Shown: positions 1-7,711 of the stretch, piece by piece
Position numbering within the stretch: position 1 is the stretch's first letter
Layout of the letters: every line of letters starts with the position of its first letter
From: Prevotella sp. UBA2456
GTDB lineage: Bacteria > Bacteroidota > Bacteroidia > Bacteroidales > Bacteroidaceae
Direction: 5' to 3'
DNA: 64,000 nt
NCBI GenBank assembly: GCA_002342415.1
Contig: DDPY01000027.1
Span: 13,003-77,002 of the forward strand
Made by a program: the position numbers and the translations under genes
Notes under the pieces: model-generated
Seen by the model: the letters and a program-made list of their open reading frames with translations, nothing else
Database searches by the model: none
Told to the model about the DNA's origin: nothing

Positions 1-220
1 TGTGGCCGCTGAGTCCTACACTGCCCCAGGCCGTCAGGCTGAGTCCTTTCCAGCCCACCGAGAGCTCGGGCTGCAGCGACACATGACCCAGATTGAGTCC
101 TCGCCAGATGTAACTACTCACGAAGTCTGCCTTCAGGCTGCCTTCTACTTCGCTTTGTGCTTGTGCGTTGCCCATGCTGACGACAGCCAGCAAGGCAGCA
201 AGAAATGGTTTAGTTTTCAT
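1..220 (-). CDS. Porin-like outer membrane protein, N-terminal fragment (cut by window edge)
   Basis: Reading the minus strand from the ATG at 218-220 gives an open frame to the window edge. It starts MKTKPFLAALLAVVSMGNAQA, a clear Sec signal peptide, and continues with SEVEGSLKADFVSSYIWRG. The signature of a charged strand followed by SSYIWRG is what I know from TorF-type putative porins and related outer membrane barrels of Bacteroidota; that assignment is family memory, not proof. It is the last visible gene of the PUL on the same strand, 30 bp downstream of the GH2 stop, so it may be co-transcribed. About 73 residues are visible and the C-terminal part is missing. Confidence 0.6.
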   Translation of the reverse strand, partial: MKTKPFLAALLAVVSMGNAQAQSEVEGSLKADFVSSYIWRGLNLGHVSLQPELSVGWKGLSLTAWGSVGLSGH

Positions 221-250
221 GTTTTTTTGTATAACAATTGCTTTTGTTTT

Positions 251-3007
251 CTATTTCTGGAGACCAAAGTCGGCCTGCTGGGCCTCTACTTCCTGCAGCA
301 TCTTGGCTTTCTCTGAGTCAGAGAGGGTGGGGGTGGAGTGGGTGTTGTGGGTATTGTGGGTGGAGTGGGTGTTGTGGGTATTGTGGGTGGAGTGGGTGGA
401 ATGGGCTTCTTTGGCATCGAAGCATAGGGGCATATTGTAGGGGATGCTCTCGATTACCAGTTCGGCGGGGGTGGGAGCGTGGGTGCCGGGGAACTGCACC
501 TCTGCCTTAACCTTGATCTTGCCGGCCTGGCGGGTAGAGCGGATGAGCACGGGAGCCGAGCCCCATTCTACAGCTCGCGGGTTGGCATTGATGCTGGCAT
601 CGCCGATGATCTCGCCCTCACCCTCGACGGTGAAGCGGATGTTCTCCTTGGCCAGACGGCGGACATGGCCTAAATCGTCTGTAACCTCGCAGATGACTAC
701 GATGAAGTCGGAACCATCGGCCACTAACTGCTTGCCCATCTCGTCGACACGCAGTTGCAGCTTGGTAGAGCGACGCGAGGGCATCTTCTCCTCACGGCAA
801 ACCACCTTGCCACCAATGATTCCTTCGGCCACCATCTTTACTTGCTGCCAGTTGCGCTTGGTGTAGCTCCAGTTGCGGGCTTCGAAGAAGTCCCAGGCAT
901 CGCGGAAGAGGGCATAGCCGCCGGTGTGCTGGGCTCCGCTGTTTTGTTGCTGTGGTACAGCAACAGACTGGACGGGCTCTGTCCAGCAGTGCTCACCATC
1001 GTACATGGTGAGGCGAACAGAGTCGCAGTTGGAGAAGACGGTGACATCGCGCTCAGAGAACTGTGTCATCTCGTGGGCTATGTAAACCATGGGATGTTCC
1101 GTGGGTTGCGACAAGGTCGCAATAAACATGGGAAGGGCTGTCTTGGGTTGGCGGAAGGCATCGTAGATACCGCCCCAGTAGGGGTCGGGGTGGTAGCCGC
1201 GCTGATGGTCGAAGGGGTGCCACTGGCAGCCTCCGATAAACTGTCCTGTGGTCTTATAGAGCTCGCCCGTGCTACGGAGCAGGGAGAGGGCTTGTGTCAG
1301 CATGGGCCGCTCGCCCCACGAGCGCGAGGCACGGTTCAGGTTGTTGTGGGCATACCAGTCGTCTACCAGCTCACCAAACTCGCGGGTGAAGATAGGCTGC
1401 TTGGGACGATAGCCATTGGCCATCTGCAATGTGCCGTCTGCTATCTTATAGTCGTCGCCTGGCCAGCCGTAGAGCACGTCATAGTGCTCGGCCACACCTG
1501 CGGAGTGCATATCGGCAGCGGCCACAGGGCGGTAAGGGTAGGGATACTCGTCCTTGGTAATCTGCAGGGCCTCGAGAGCGAACTGCTCTGGATAGCGCGT
1601 CTCATTGAGGATGGGCTCCCACATGAGTACGCAGGGGTGGTTACGGTCGCGGCGGATAATGGCGCGGGTGTTCTCGTGTACCTTCTTGTCCCATCCGGGT
1701 TCTTTGTTCCAGTATTGCCAGCCTGGGGTAGCCACGATGATAAAAAGTCCGAGTTCGTCGCAGGCATCCATAAAGGCGGGGTCCTGCGGATAGTGGGCAG
1801 TACGGATGATGGTGAAGCCCGCATCGCGCAGCCGCTTGGCATCGCGCCACTGCTGGGAGTTGGGGAGGGCATTGCCTACGTAGGCAAAGTCCTGGTGGCG
1901 GTTGGCACCTACCAGCTGGTGGTAGCGGTGTCCGTTGAGGTAGAAACCGGCGGCACCCGATGGAGAACCGTCGGGGACGGTGGTTGTGGGGCGGTGTTCG
2001 GCACTGGAGACGGTGGCAGTGGGGCGGAACTCGAAGCTGCGGATGCCGATACGGGTGATGCCTCCATCAAGGGCGGTCTTGCCCTCGAGGATGCGGGTGG
2101 ATAGAGGATATAAATACGGTGACTCTGGGCTCCAGAGCTGTGGGTTCTTGACAAGGAGCCGCTGGGTGATGGTGCGCGTCTCGCCAGGCTGGAGGCGGAG
2201 CTTGGTGCGCTGAGGGGAAACCTTAGCGGGAGAGTTTAGGCTGTTCTCTACGGTGACGGTGCGGGCCTTGGTGTCACTGTTGCGGAGCTCGGTGTTGACG
2301 AAGACCTCGGCGCTTTTCTCTGAGATGTTGGCATAATGGACGAAGATGCCTCCACCAGCCACCTTCGCTTCCTCAACGGCATCGGTGATGGCTACCTTCT
2401 GCTTGGCTATGAGCCATACATCGCGATAGATGCCACCATGATAGGCGAAGTCGAGCGTCATCTGCTTCTTGCCTGGGGGATAGGTCTTGTCGTCGTAGTT
2501 GTCGGTCTTGATGGCGACGATGACATCGTTGCCTGCTGCACAGCCGAGGGCGGTGAGGTTGAGGGTGATGGGCAGATAGCCGCCTTCGTGTTCCTTTACC
2601 TTCTTGCCATTGATGTAGAGGGTCTGCTTGCCCATGATGGCCTCGAAGTGGAGGGTGACATCACGGCCTTGACATTCCTGAGGCAGGCGGAAGTGCTTGC
2701 GATACCAGGCGATACCCTGATAGTTGCGGCAACCGCTGGCCTCGGCGGGCATCAGCTGGACGGTATGGGGTGTAGATACTACCTCCCACTGCTGGTCGTT
2801 GAAGTCCTTGGCTTCGGCACCAGCTACATCGCCGAGATGGAAGCGCCAGGCGGGGTTGAAGTTCCAGACTAAGCGGCCGCTGTTCTCCAAGGGGAAGAGG
2901 CCGGCTACGGAGCAAGAGCCAGGGCCTGACGGAGAAGTGTCAGGCACGGCGGCTGAGAGGACTGTGGGTAAGAGGGCTAATAGAAGGAGGGTTGTTTTCT
3001 TTATCAT
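251..3007 (-). CDS. Secreted glycoside hydrolase family 2 (beta-galactosidase / beta-glucuronidase type)
   Basis: 918 residues. A signal peptide (residues 1-20) is followed by a GH2 sugar-binding sandwich (about 45-200), an Ig-like sandwich (about 205-325) and a TIM barrel (about 350-650). The acid/base is in WEPILNE (Glu469) and the nucleophile in TREFGE (Glu543), both GH2 landmarks. It would release a beta-linked hexose or uronic acid in the periplasm; which one cannot be read from sequence. Two odd stretches are repeats: residues 329-350 hold an 11-residue repeat (RPTATV / RPTTTV) next to the sandwich-barrel junction, and residues 869-894 are an HST/HNT tripeptide run before a short charged tail. 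Part of the PUL enzyme operon; the acetylesterase lies 65 bp upstream. Confidence 0.9.
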   Translation of the reverse strand: MIKKTTLLLLALLPTVLSAAVPDTSPSGPGSCSVAGLFPLENSGRLVWNFNPAWRFHLGDVAGAEAKDFNDQQWEVVSTPHTVQLMPAEASGCRNYQGIAWYRKHFRLPQECQGRDVTLHFEAIMGKQTLYINGKKVKEHEGGYLPITLNLTALGCAAGNDVIVAIKTDNYDDKTYPPGKKQMTLDFAYHGGIYRDVWLIAKQKVAITDAVEEAKVAGGGIFVHYANISEKSAEVFVNTELRNSDTKARTVTVENSLNSPAKVSPQRTKLRLQPGETRTITQRLLVKNPQLWSPESPYLYPLSTRILEGKTALDGGITRIGIRSFEFRPTATVSSAEHRPTTTVPDGSPSGAAGFYLNGHRYHQLVGANRHQDFAYVGNALPNSQQWRDAKRLRDAGFTIIRTAHYPQDPAFMDACDELGLFIIVATPGWQYWNKEPGWDKKVHENTRAIIRRDRNHPCVLMWEPILNETRYPEQFALEALQITKDEYPYPYRPVAAADMHSAGVAEHYDVLYGWPGDDYKIADGTLQMANGYRPKQPIFTREFGELVDDWYAHNNLNRASRSWGERPMLTQALSLLRSTGELYKTTGQFIGGCQWHPFDHQRGYHPDPYWGGIYDAFRQPKTALPMFIATLSQPTEHPMVYIAHEMTQFSERDVTVFSNCDSVRLTMYDGEHCWTEPVQSVAVPQQQNSGAQHTGGYALFRDAWDFFEARNWSYTKRNWQQVKMVAEGIIGGKVVCREEKMPSRRSTKLQLRVDEMGKQLVADGSDFIVVICEVTDDLGHVRRLAKENIRFTVEGEGEIIGDASINANPRAVEWGSAPVLIRSTRQAGKIKVKAEVQFPGTHAPTPAELVIESIPYNMPLCFDAKEAHSTHSTHNTHNTHSTHNTHNTHSTPTLSDSEKAKMLQEVEAQQADFGLQK
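326..403. repeat. GTGGGT(N3-6) tandem repeat inside the GH2 coding sequence
   Basis: A G-rich tandem array, alternating GTGGAGTGG and GTGTTGTGG units on the plus strand, encodes the HST/HNT run at residues 869-894 of the GH2 protein. Similar units fill the spacer upstream of the same gene (3,012-3,084). The plus strand carries many GGG runs at short spacing. Confidence 0.9.
1976..2033. repeat. 33-bp in-frame direct repeat in the GH2 gene
   Basis: The block starting GACGGTGG at 1976 recurs at 2009, exactly 33 bp on, with the shared core GTGGGGCGG. It encodes an imperfect 11-residue repeat, RPTATVSSAEH then RPTTTVPDGSP, close to the start of the catalytic barrel. Confidence 0.75.
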
Positions 3008-3011
3008 GATG

Positions 3012-3084
3012 CGGGGTGGGTGTTAGTGGGTGTTGTGGGTGTTAGTGGGTGGGGTGGGTGATGGGGGTGAGGTTATTGGGGGTT
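3012..3084. repeat. G-rich GTGGGTGTT array in the spacer between acetylesterase and GH2
   Basis: The 65-bp gap between the acetylesterase stop (3073) and the GH2 start (3007) is almost wholly built of GTGGGTGTTA/GTGGGTGTTG units on the plus strand. The array runs into the last codons of the acetylesterase gene. The units match those inside the 3' end of the neighbouring GH2 gene. Confidence 0.85.
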
Positions 3085-4545
3085 GTTGTAATCACCTTTG
3101 CTTTGGGTGGTGATGGGGTGGGTGTCCCATTTGTCGGTGCGGAAGGAACTGACGGGCAGGCCGTCGTGCATGAGGTCACCCTCGGTCCAGTCGCGCCAGG
3201 CATAACGTACAGCTGCTGGCTGGCTGACTTGGTTGCTCTTGACATAGACGCGATTGCGGCTGACCCATACCTTCGAGGCAGGATGGAACACGCGGTCGCT
3301 GCCAGCTACCTCGAAGTTTGGCGAGGTGGTGCCGTGCTCGAAGTAGACCCACTCCTTGCTGCGGTCGAAGCTGATGATACAGGTGTCGTTCTGGATGGTC
3401 ATCTCCTTATACACGGCGAAGTCGGGCAGTCCCTTGATATTGTAGGTATTGCTGAGGGCGAGCAGTGCCAATCGCTCGCCTGCCTGCCGCTTTTTGCGAG
3501 GATGGATGCCATACTCCAACCCCGCATCCATCAGCACAGCCATGCGGGCATTGGGAATGAGGTTCTCGGCCTTGAGCTGCTGTTCGCGCAGCAGCTGTGA
3601 GTCTTTCCATCCGATGAGCGAGTAGTCGTAGGGGGCTATTTGACAGTAGTAGAACGGAAACTCGCCCTGTTTCCAATCGTCGCGCCAGCCCTGTACCATG
3701 CGGGCCATCAAGGGGGCGTAATAGTCGTAGCGAGGGATGTTGTCCTCGCCCTGATACCAGATGGCACCCTTCATGGTGTAGCCAATGAGCGGCTTCAGCT
3801 GTCCATTGTAAAGGGCAGTGGGACAGCGCTGCTTCAGCTTGTCCACATCCTGTTGGGTGACATGCTGGTTGACCTTGGGGAATGCCTTCAGCCAGTCTGC
3901 CTGCATCCAAGCCTCGCAGGCCGAGCCGCCCCATGAGGTACAGATGAGTCCTACGGGTACACCTAAGGTGGAGCGCAGGGCTCGACCAAAGTAATAAGCC
4001 GTTGCCGAGAAGTCGCGCACACTGGCACTGTTGGCCTCGTCCCAATGGCCCGTCACATCGTTGACAGGTGTCAGCGAGGCGTGGCGCTTGACAGTGAACA
4101 GGCGCAGTTGCGAGTCACGGCAGCGCAGCAGTTCCTCGGTGGTTCCCTCTACGGGCTGCTGCTTGAAGCCTTTCATCTGCATCTCCATATTCGACTGGCC
4201 CGAGCATATCCATACCTCGCCGATGAGGATGTTAGAGAGGTGAGTGGTAAGAGGTGAGTGGTGAGAGGATTGTTCTGCAATAGTGATGTTGTAGGGGCCA
4301 CCCGCTTCGGGGGTCTTTACGGCTACTTGGAAGTAGCCGTCCTTGCGGGCTGTCACCGTGTACGACTTTTTGTCCCATGAGGTGCTGATGGAGACCTTCT
4401 TGTCAGGCTCGGCCCATCCCCAGAGGTTACACTCCGACTGTTGTTGCAGCACCATGTTGTCGGCAAAGAAAGCAGGCAACTTGACTCGCGCCCCTGCGGG
4501 GCTGAGCAGTAAACAAAGAATATACAATAAAGCAGTTCGTTTCAT
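3073..4545 (-). CDS. Secreted sialate O-acetylesterase-type carbohydrate esterase (SGNH/SASA)
   Basis: 490 residues from the ATG at 4545, chosen because it gives a classic signal peptide (MKRTALLYILCLLLSPAGA); an upstream in-frame ATG at 4563 adds six residues. The SASA-type hydrolase core shows the nucleophile block SGQSNME (about residue 110), a GGS oxyanion region (TSWGGSACEAW), the WYQGEDN block and a late DAG..YGIHP segment holding the likely catalytic Asp/His. The family removes acetyl groups from glycans; beside GH43, GH51 and GH106 enzymes the target is probably an acetylated plant polysaccharide rather than sialic acid (inference from context). It starts 22 bp after the GH106 stop. 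Residues near position 92 (SSHHSPLTTH) come from a short tandem repeat. Confidence 0.85.
   Translation of the reverse strand: MKRTALLYILCLLLSPAGARVKLPAFFADNMVLQQQSECNLWGWAEPDKKVSISTSWDKKSYTVTARKDGYFQVAVKTPEAGGPYNITIAEQSSHHSPLTTHLSNILIGEVWICSGQSNMEMQMKGFKQQPVEGTTEELLRCRDSQLRLFTVKRHASLTPVNDVTGHWDEANSASVRDFSATAYYFGRALRSTLGVPVGLICTSWGGSACEAWMQADWLKAFPKVNQHVTQQDVDKLKQRCPTALYNGQLKPLIGYTMKGAIWYQGEDNIPRYDYYAPLMARMVQGWRDDWKQGEFPFYYCQIAPYDYSLIGWKDSQLLREQQLKAENLIPNARMAVLMDAGLEYGIHPRKKRQAGERLALLALSNTYNIKGLPDFAVYKEMTIQNDTCIISFDRSKEWVYFEHGTTSPNFEVAGSDRVFHPASKVWVSRNRVYVKSNQVSQPAAVRYAWRDWTEGDLMHDGLPVSSFRTDKWDTHPITTQSKGDYNNPQ
4234..4269. repeat. GAGGTGAGTGGT tandem repeat inside the acetylesterase gene
   Basis: About three imperfect copies of GAGGTGAGTGGT(A/G)A on the plus strand encode the run SSHHSPLTTH between the N-terminal sandwich and the SGQSN core. 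The pattern resembles the CTCACCTCTCAACT edge of the repeat at 14,846-14,892. Confidence 0.6.
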
Positions 4546-4567
4546 ATTCATCATTCGTATCATTCGT

Positions 4568-7500
4568 TTAATTCGTAGTCGTTATAATCTTTGGTGCATT
4601 GAGCAGTCCTGCGGGTAGCAGGCCCTCGCCTTTGGTGCGATAGCGGGCATTGGTCCAGATGCCCTTGTAGGGAGCCTTCCCCTGATCCCAGCCGCGCAGG
4701 GCATTGTGCCAGGTGTTGACCACCTCTATCTCTATCTGGTTCTTGCCCTTCTGGAGGGCACCTGTTATCTCCACTTCATAGGGGGCAGTCCAGGCGATGC
4801 CGCAATCACGGCCGTTCACCCATACGTGGGCGATGTCTTTCACGTTGGGCAGCGAGAGCCAGGTGCGACCAGTGGGCATTTCTTTCCCCTTCAGCTTGAT
4901 GGTGGTGCTATAGCGGGCATGTCCACTGAAGTATCGGATGCGCTCGTCCTCGTGCTGGCTCCAGTCGAACAGCGGCTGGTCTTTCAGCGTGATATTGCTC
5001 TCGCGGAAGTGAATATCCCAACGCGAGGCAGAAAATATTCCCACCCTGGGACTGAAGTATTCCCACCTTGGGACTGAAGTATTCCCACCCTGGGAATATT
5101 TTGTGGGATGCATGATGACAAATGCGGAGCCGTAGGCAGGCAATGTCAGCGAGCCGTTAAAGCGACAACGCTCATCAGTAACAGGGTTGTAGAGCACGGC
5201 GGTCTGGCCTTTGGAACGGAAGACGGGCGTAAAGGTCTGCTCCTGTGCGGTTTGGTTCGACAGGAAGTAGATGTCCATGTCGTCAGCAGTCCTGTGGCAG
5301 TAGGCAATGCCCTCGGGCAGTACGACATCTGGGGCAATGTCCTTCAGGGTGGCCTCCCTATAGGGTTGGTCGATGATGAACACCCCCTGCTGTTGCAGTT
5401 CTGCAATACGCTTCTGGGCTTCAGGGGAAACCTGAAGCCACTGCGGCACTACCAATGCCTTGTAATGGAAGGGCTGATGGAGCAGGGCATCCTTGTTCAT
5501 CGAGTCGTACTGATAGCCATGCAGGGGATTCACCCAGTCCTTCAGGTCTACGATGCCTGCCGAGTGCCAAACCCCTACGGGCGACTCCACCATAGGCTGC
5601 CCCACATTGGCCAGTCGCTTGCGCTCTGAGGCTATGCGCTCAGCACCAAAGAGTCCTGGCAGCATAGGCACGATGCGGTCTGGAGTGAAAGCGCGACGAG
5701 GCATCTCCTCACCCGTATAGACGGCGATGTCCACTACAGGCTTGCCCTGTTGCAACAGCTGCTGACAGCGCGTGACATAGTCGACAAAAGCCTTGGCCTC
5801 TGGGAACCATGTCTGGTCGCGCTGGAAGAAGAGTCCGATGCCATCGAGTGTCATACCCGGCTTGCGGTCGAGCCAGGGGTTATGCGTGTTGACATGGAAG
5901 AACAGGCGATTCATACCCAGGGCGAAGTTCCTATCCAGCAGCGGCTTGATGCTGGCAGGTGTCTCATCCCACACGCCACGTACCTCCGTAAAGCCCTCTG
6001 CCTGAACGATTTGCTTTCCGTAGACGTGCGCTCCGCTGATGGCATCCAGCATGTCGTTGGGCTTGTCGTGAGTAGGCGAGTTGAGCCAGTATTCGCCCAT
6101 GGGGATGTCTACATATCTATAATGGTCCATGCCATCGGATACCATCGTAGGGGCCACGCTCTCTGAAGACAGGCCCACGCCATAGTCGCGGGCCTTCTGG
6201 GCTACGGTGGCAAAGAACTTCTCGTTGATAAGCTCGTTGATAGTCAGGCGCACATCGCGCAACACCTCGTCACTCTTCTCTGCTGATTCGATGGGGATGC
6301 CCACCATTACAGGCAACCACTTGAGCAGGTCGTAGCCACGACGCTTCTGGAACTCCTCGGCAAACTGGTAGCCCCAGTTCTGCGAGCCACATTCCCACGA
6401 GTCGACATGCAGGTACTTGATAACATCCGCATGGGGGCGCTGCTTGAACTGCCCGAACCATGAGTCCACCTGCTTCCGCACTGCCTCGGGTGAGAACTTG
6501 TCGCACTCCAGCCCCTTGGCTCCGCCAGCGGTAGCATTGGTATGGCCCGTAGAGGTATGGCCAATGCGGATGATGCGATAAACCTGATAGTCGAGGTCTA
6601 TGTTCTGCAGACTGAAGCCCGTCACATGGTCTCCGTCTAAGGTCAGACGGGCAATCTCGCGCTGTTGCCAGCAGATGCTGTCGGGCAGTTCCTTGCTGCT
6701 GGCCTTAGGGGCGATGCGCCACACGTAGCCAGCCTTGCCCTCCCAGTTGTCAATGCGCGGCTGACTATAGAAGGTGGCATTCTTCAGTCCTAAGCGTGGG
6801 CGCCATTTGGCGGCATCCAGGTCCTCGCTGCCTGGCTCTGTGCGCTTGGGAGTCCACGACAGTCGCCAGTAGCGGCCCTCAGTGGGAGGGATGGCGAAGG
6901 TGGTGTGATGGTCGTAGTTCTGCCAGCCCTGACGGGGAGGCACCAACTGCTTGACCAATCGATAGTCGATGCCATCGTCTGACACCTCCACAGCCAGTCG
7001 CTGCCCCTGTATATTGGTGCCGTTGGCAGCTATCTCGATATTGGTAAACAGGCGCTTGGCTCCCATGTCAATAGCTATCCAGGCATCCTCTGATGCAGCG
7101 AAGATACCCTTGGCATTGCGCGTCATTGTGGACGACATAGTGATGGGAAACATCGCCATGTCGCGCTGTAGGTTGAAGTTATAGGGGAAGGGAGGAAACG
7201 ACGAGCGTGTCAGGGGAATGGCATAGGTGGCAATGTCCTCATAGTAGCCCTCATAGCCCTGCGGGCGAGCCAGTTTCAGGCCGCCCTTCTGGTGGATTAT
7301 CTTTTCTAAGCTGCCTACCATGATGGTGTCGCAGTAGACAATCTTCTGCATCGACTCCTCAGGCCGTATCCAAGGACCACCTGCTAAAGCAAAACCATCG
7401 CAGATATGAATGCCCATGTCTAAGCCGAGAGAATCGGCTTGAGCGAGCGACAGGTCTATCATCTGCCAGAAGTTGTCACTGAGCGCATCCGCCTTGCCCT

Positions 7501-7711
7501 CGAATTCAGGCTTCTCCACAGCCCCACGGATGGGCATCAGATAGCAGCCGCCTAAGCCTACATCCTTCATGGCCTTCAGGTCGGCACGGATGCCTTCTTT
7601 TGATACAGCGCCATACATCCAGTACCAGAAGGTCCAGGGGCGCGTGGTGTCTTTTCCTTGCGACGAAATCGCAAGGCACAGTGCAGCGATAGAGAGAACT
7701 ATTCTTTTCAT
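4568..7711 (-). CDS. Secreted GH106-type alpha-L-rhamnosidase
   Basis: 1047 residues from the ATG at 7711, which begins a signal peptide (MKRIVLSIAALCLAISSQG) and overlaps the stop of the upstream GH2 gene as ATGA; longer frames lack a sensible N-terminus. The family pattern is visible: TRPWTFWYWMYGAVSKEGI near the N-terminus, a discoidin-like sandwich (about 210-330), the barrel block DSWECGSQNWGYQFAEEF followed by RRGYD, QAEGFTEVRG, and a C-terminal galactose-binding-like sandwich (HVWVNGRDCG). GH106 enzymes remove terminal rhamnose, for instance from rhamnogalacturonan. Residues 870-893 are encoded by a 22-bp nucleotide repeat, and residues near 390-400 (IGHTSTGHTN) by another short repeat. 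Coupled to GH2 upstream and the acetylesterase downstream. Confidence 0.88.
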   Translation of the reverse strand: MKRIVLSIAALCLAISSQGKDTTRPWTFWYWMYGAVSKEGIRADLKAMKDVGLGGCYLMPIRGAVEKPEFEGKADALSDNFWQMIDLSLAQADSLGLDMGIHICDGFALAGGPWIRPEESMQKIVYCDTIMVGSLEKIIHQKGGLKLARPQGYEGYYEDIATYAIPLTRSSFPPFPYNFNLQRDMAMFPITMSSTMTRNAKGIFAASEDAWIAIDMGAKRLFTNIEIAANGTNIQGQRLAVEVSDDGIDYRLVKQLVPPRQGWQNYDHHTTFAIPPTEGRYWRLSWTPKRTEPGSEDLDAAKWRPRLGLKNATFYSQPRIDNWEGKAGYVWRIAPKASSKELPDSICWQQREIARLTLDGDHVTGFSLQNIDLDYQVYRIIRIGHTSTGHTNATAGGAKGLECDKFSPEAVRKQVDSWFGQFKQRPHADVIKYLHVDSWECGSQNWGYQFAEEFQKRRGYDLLKWLPVMVGIPIESAEKSDEVLRDVRLTINELINEKFFATVAQKARDYGVGLSSESVAPTMVSDGMDHYRYVDIPMGEYWLNSPTHDKPNDMLDAISGAHVYGKQIVQAEGFTEVRGVWDETPASIKPLLDRNFALGMNRLFFHVNTHNPWLDRKPGMTLDGIGLFFQRDQTWFPEAKAFVDYVTRCQQLLQQGKPVVDIAVYTGEEMPRRAFTPDRIVPMLPGLFGAERIASERKRLANVGQPMVESPVGVWHSAGIVDLKDWVNPLHGYQYDSMNKDALLHQPFHYKALVVPQWLQVSPEAQKRIAELQQQGVFIIDQPYREATLKDIAPDVVLPEGIAYCHRTADDMDIYFLSNQTAQEQTFTPVFRSKGQTAVLYNPVTDERCRFNGSLTLPAYGSAFVIMHPTKYSQGGNTSVPRWEYFSPRVGIFSASRWDIHFRESNITLKDQPLFDWSQHEDERIRYFSGHARYSTTIKLKGKEMPTGRTWLSLPNVKDIAHVWVNGRDCGIAWTAPYEVEITGALQKGKNQIEIEVVNTWHNALRGWDQGKAPYKGIWTNARYRTKGEGLLPAGLLNAPKIITTTN
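5032..5102. repeat. 22-bp tandem repeat bounded by a 12-bp inverted repeat, inside GH106
   Basis: The plus strand reads AAAATATTCCCA at 5032-5043 and its exact reverse complement TGGGAATATTTT at 5091-5102. Between them lie copies of a 22-bp unit, ACTGAAGTATTCCCACC(T/C)TGGG. Because 22 is not a multiple of three, successive copies are read in different frames: SQGGN, then VPRWEY, then SPRVGI. Confidence 0.9.

Noticed and set aside
755..2104. A 449-codon plus-strand open frame opposite the GH2 gene, and similar long antisense frames at 11,124-12,005 and 13,866-14,894
   Set aside because: They lie wholly inside clear GH genes, have no recognisable domain, and arise from the codon bias of the true strand.
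3073..4545. Sialic acid metabolism based on the esterase name
   Set aside because: No other sialic acid gene is present; neighbours act on plant cell wall sugars.
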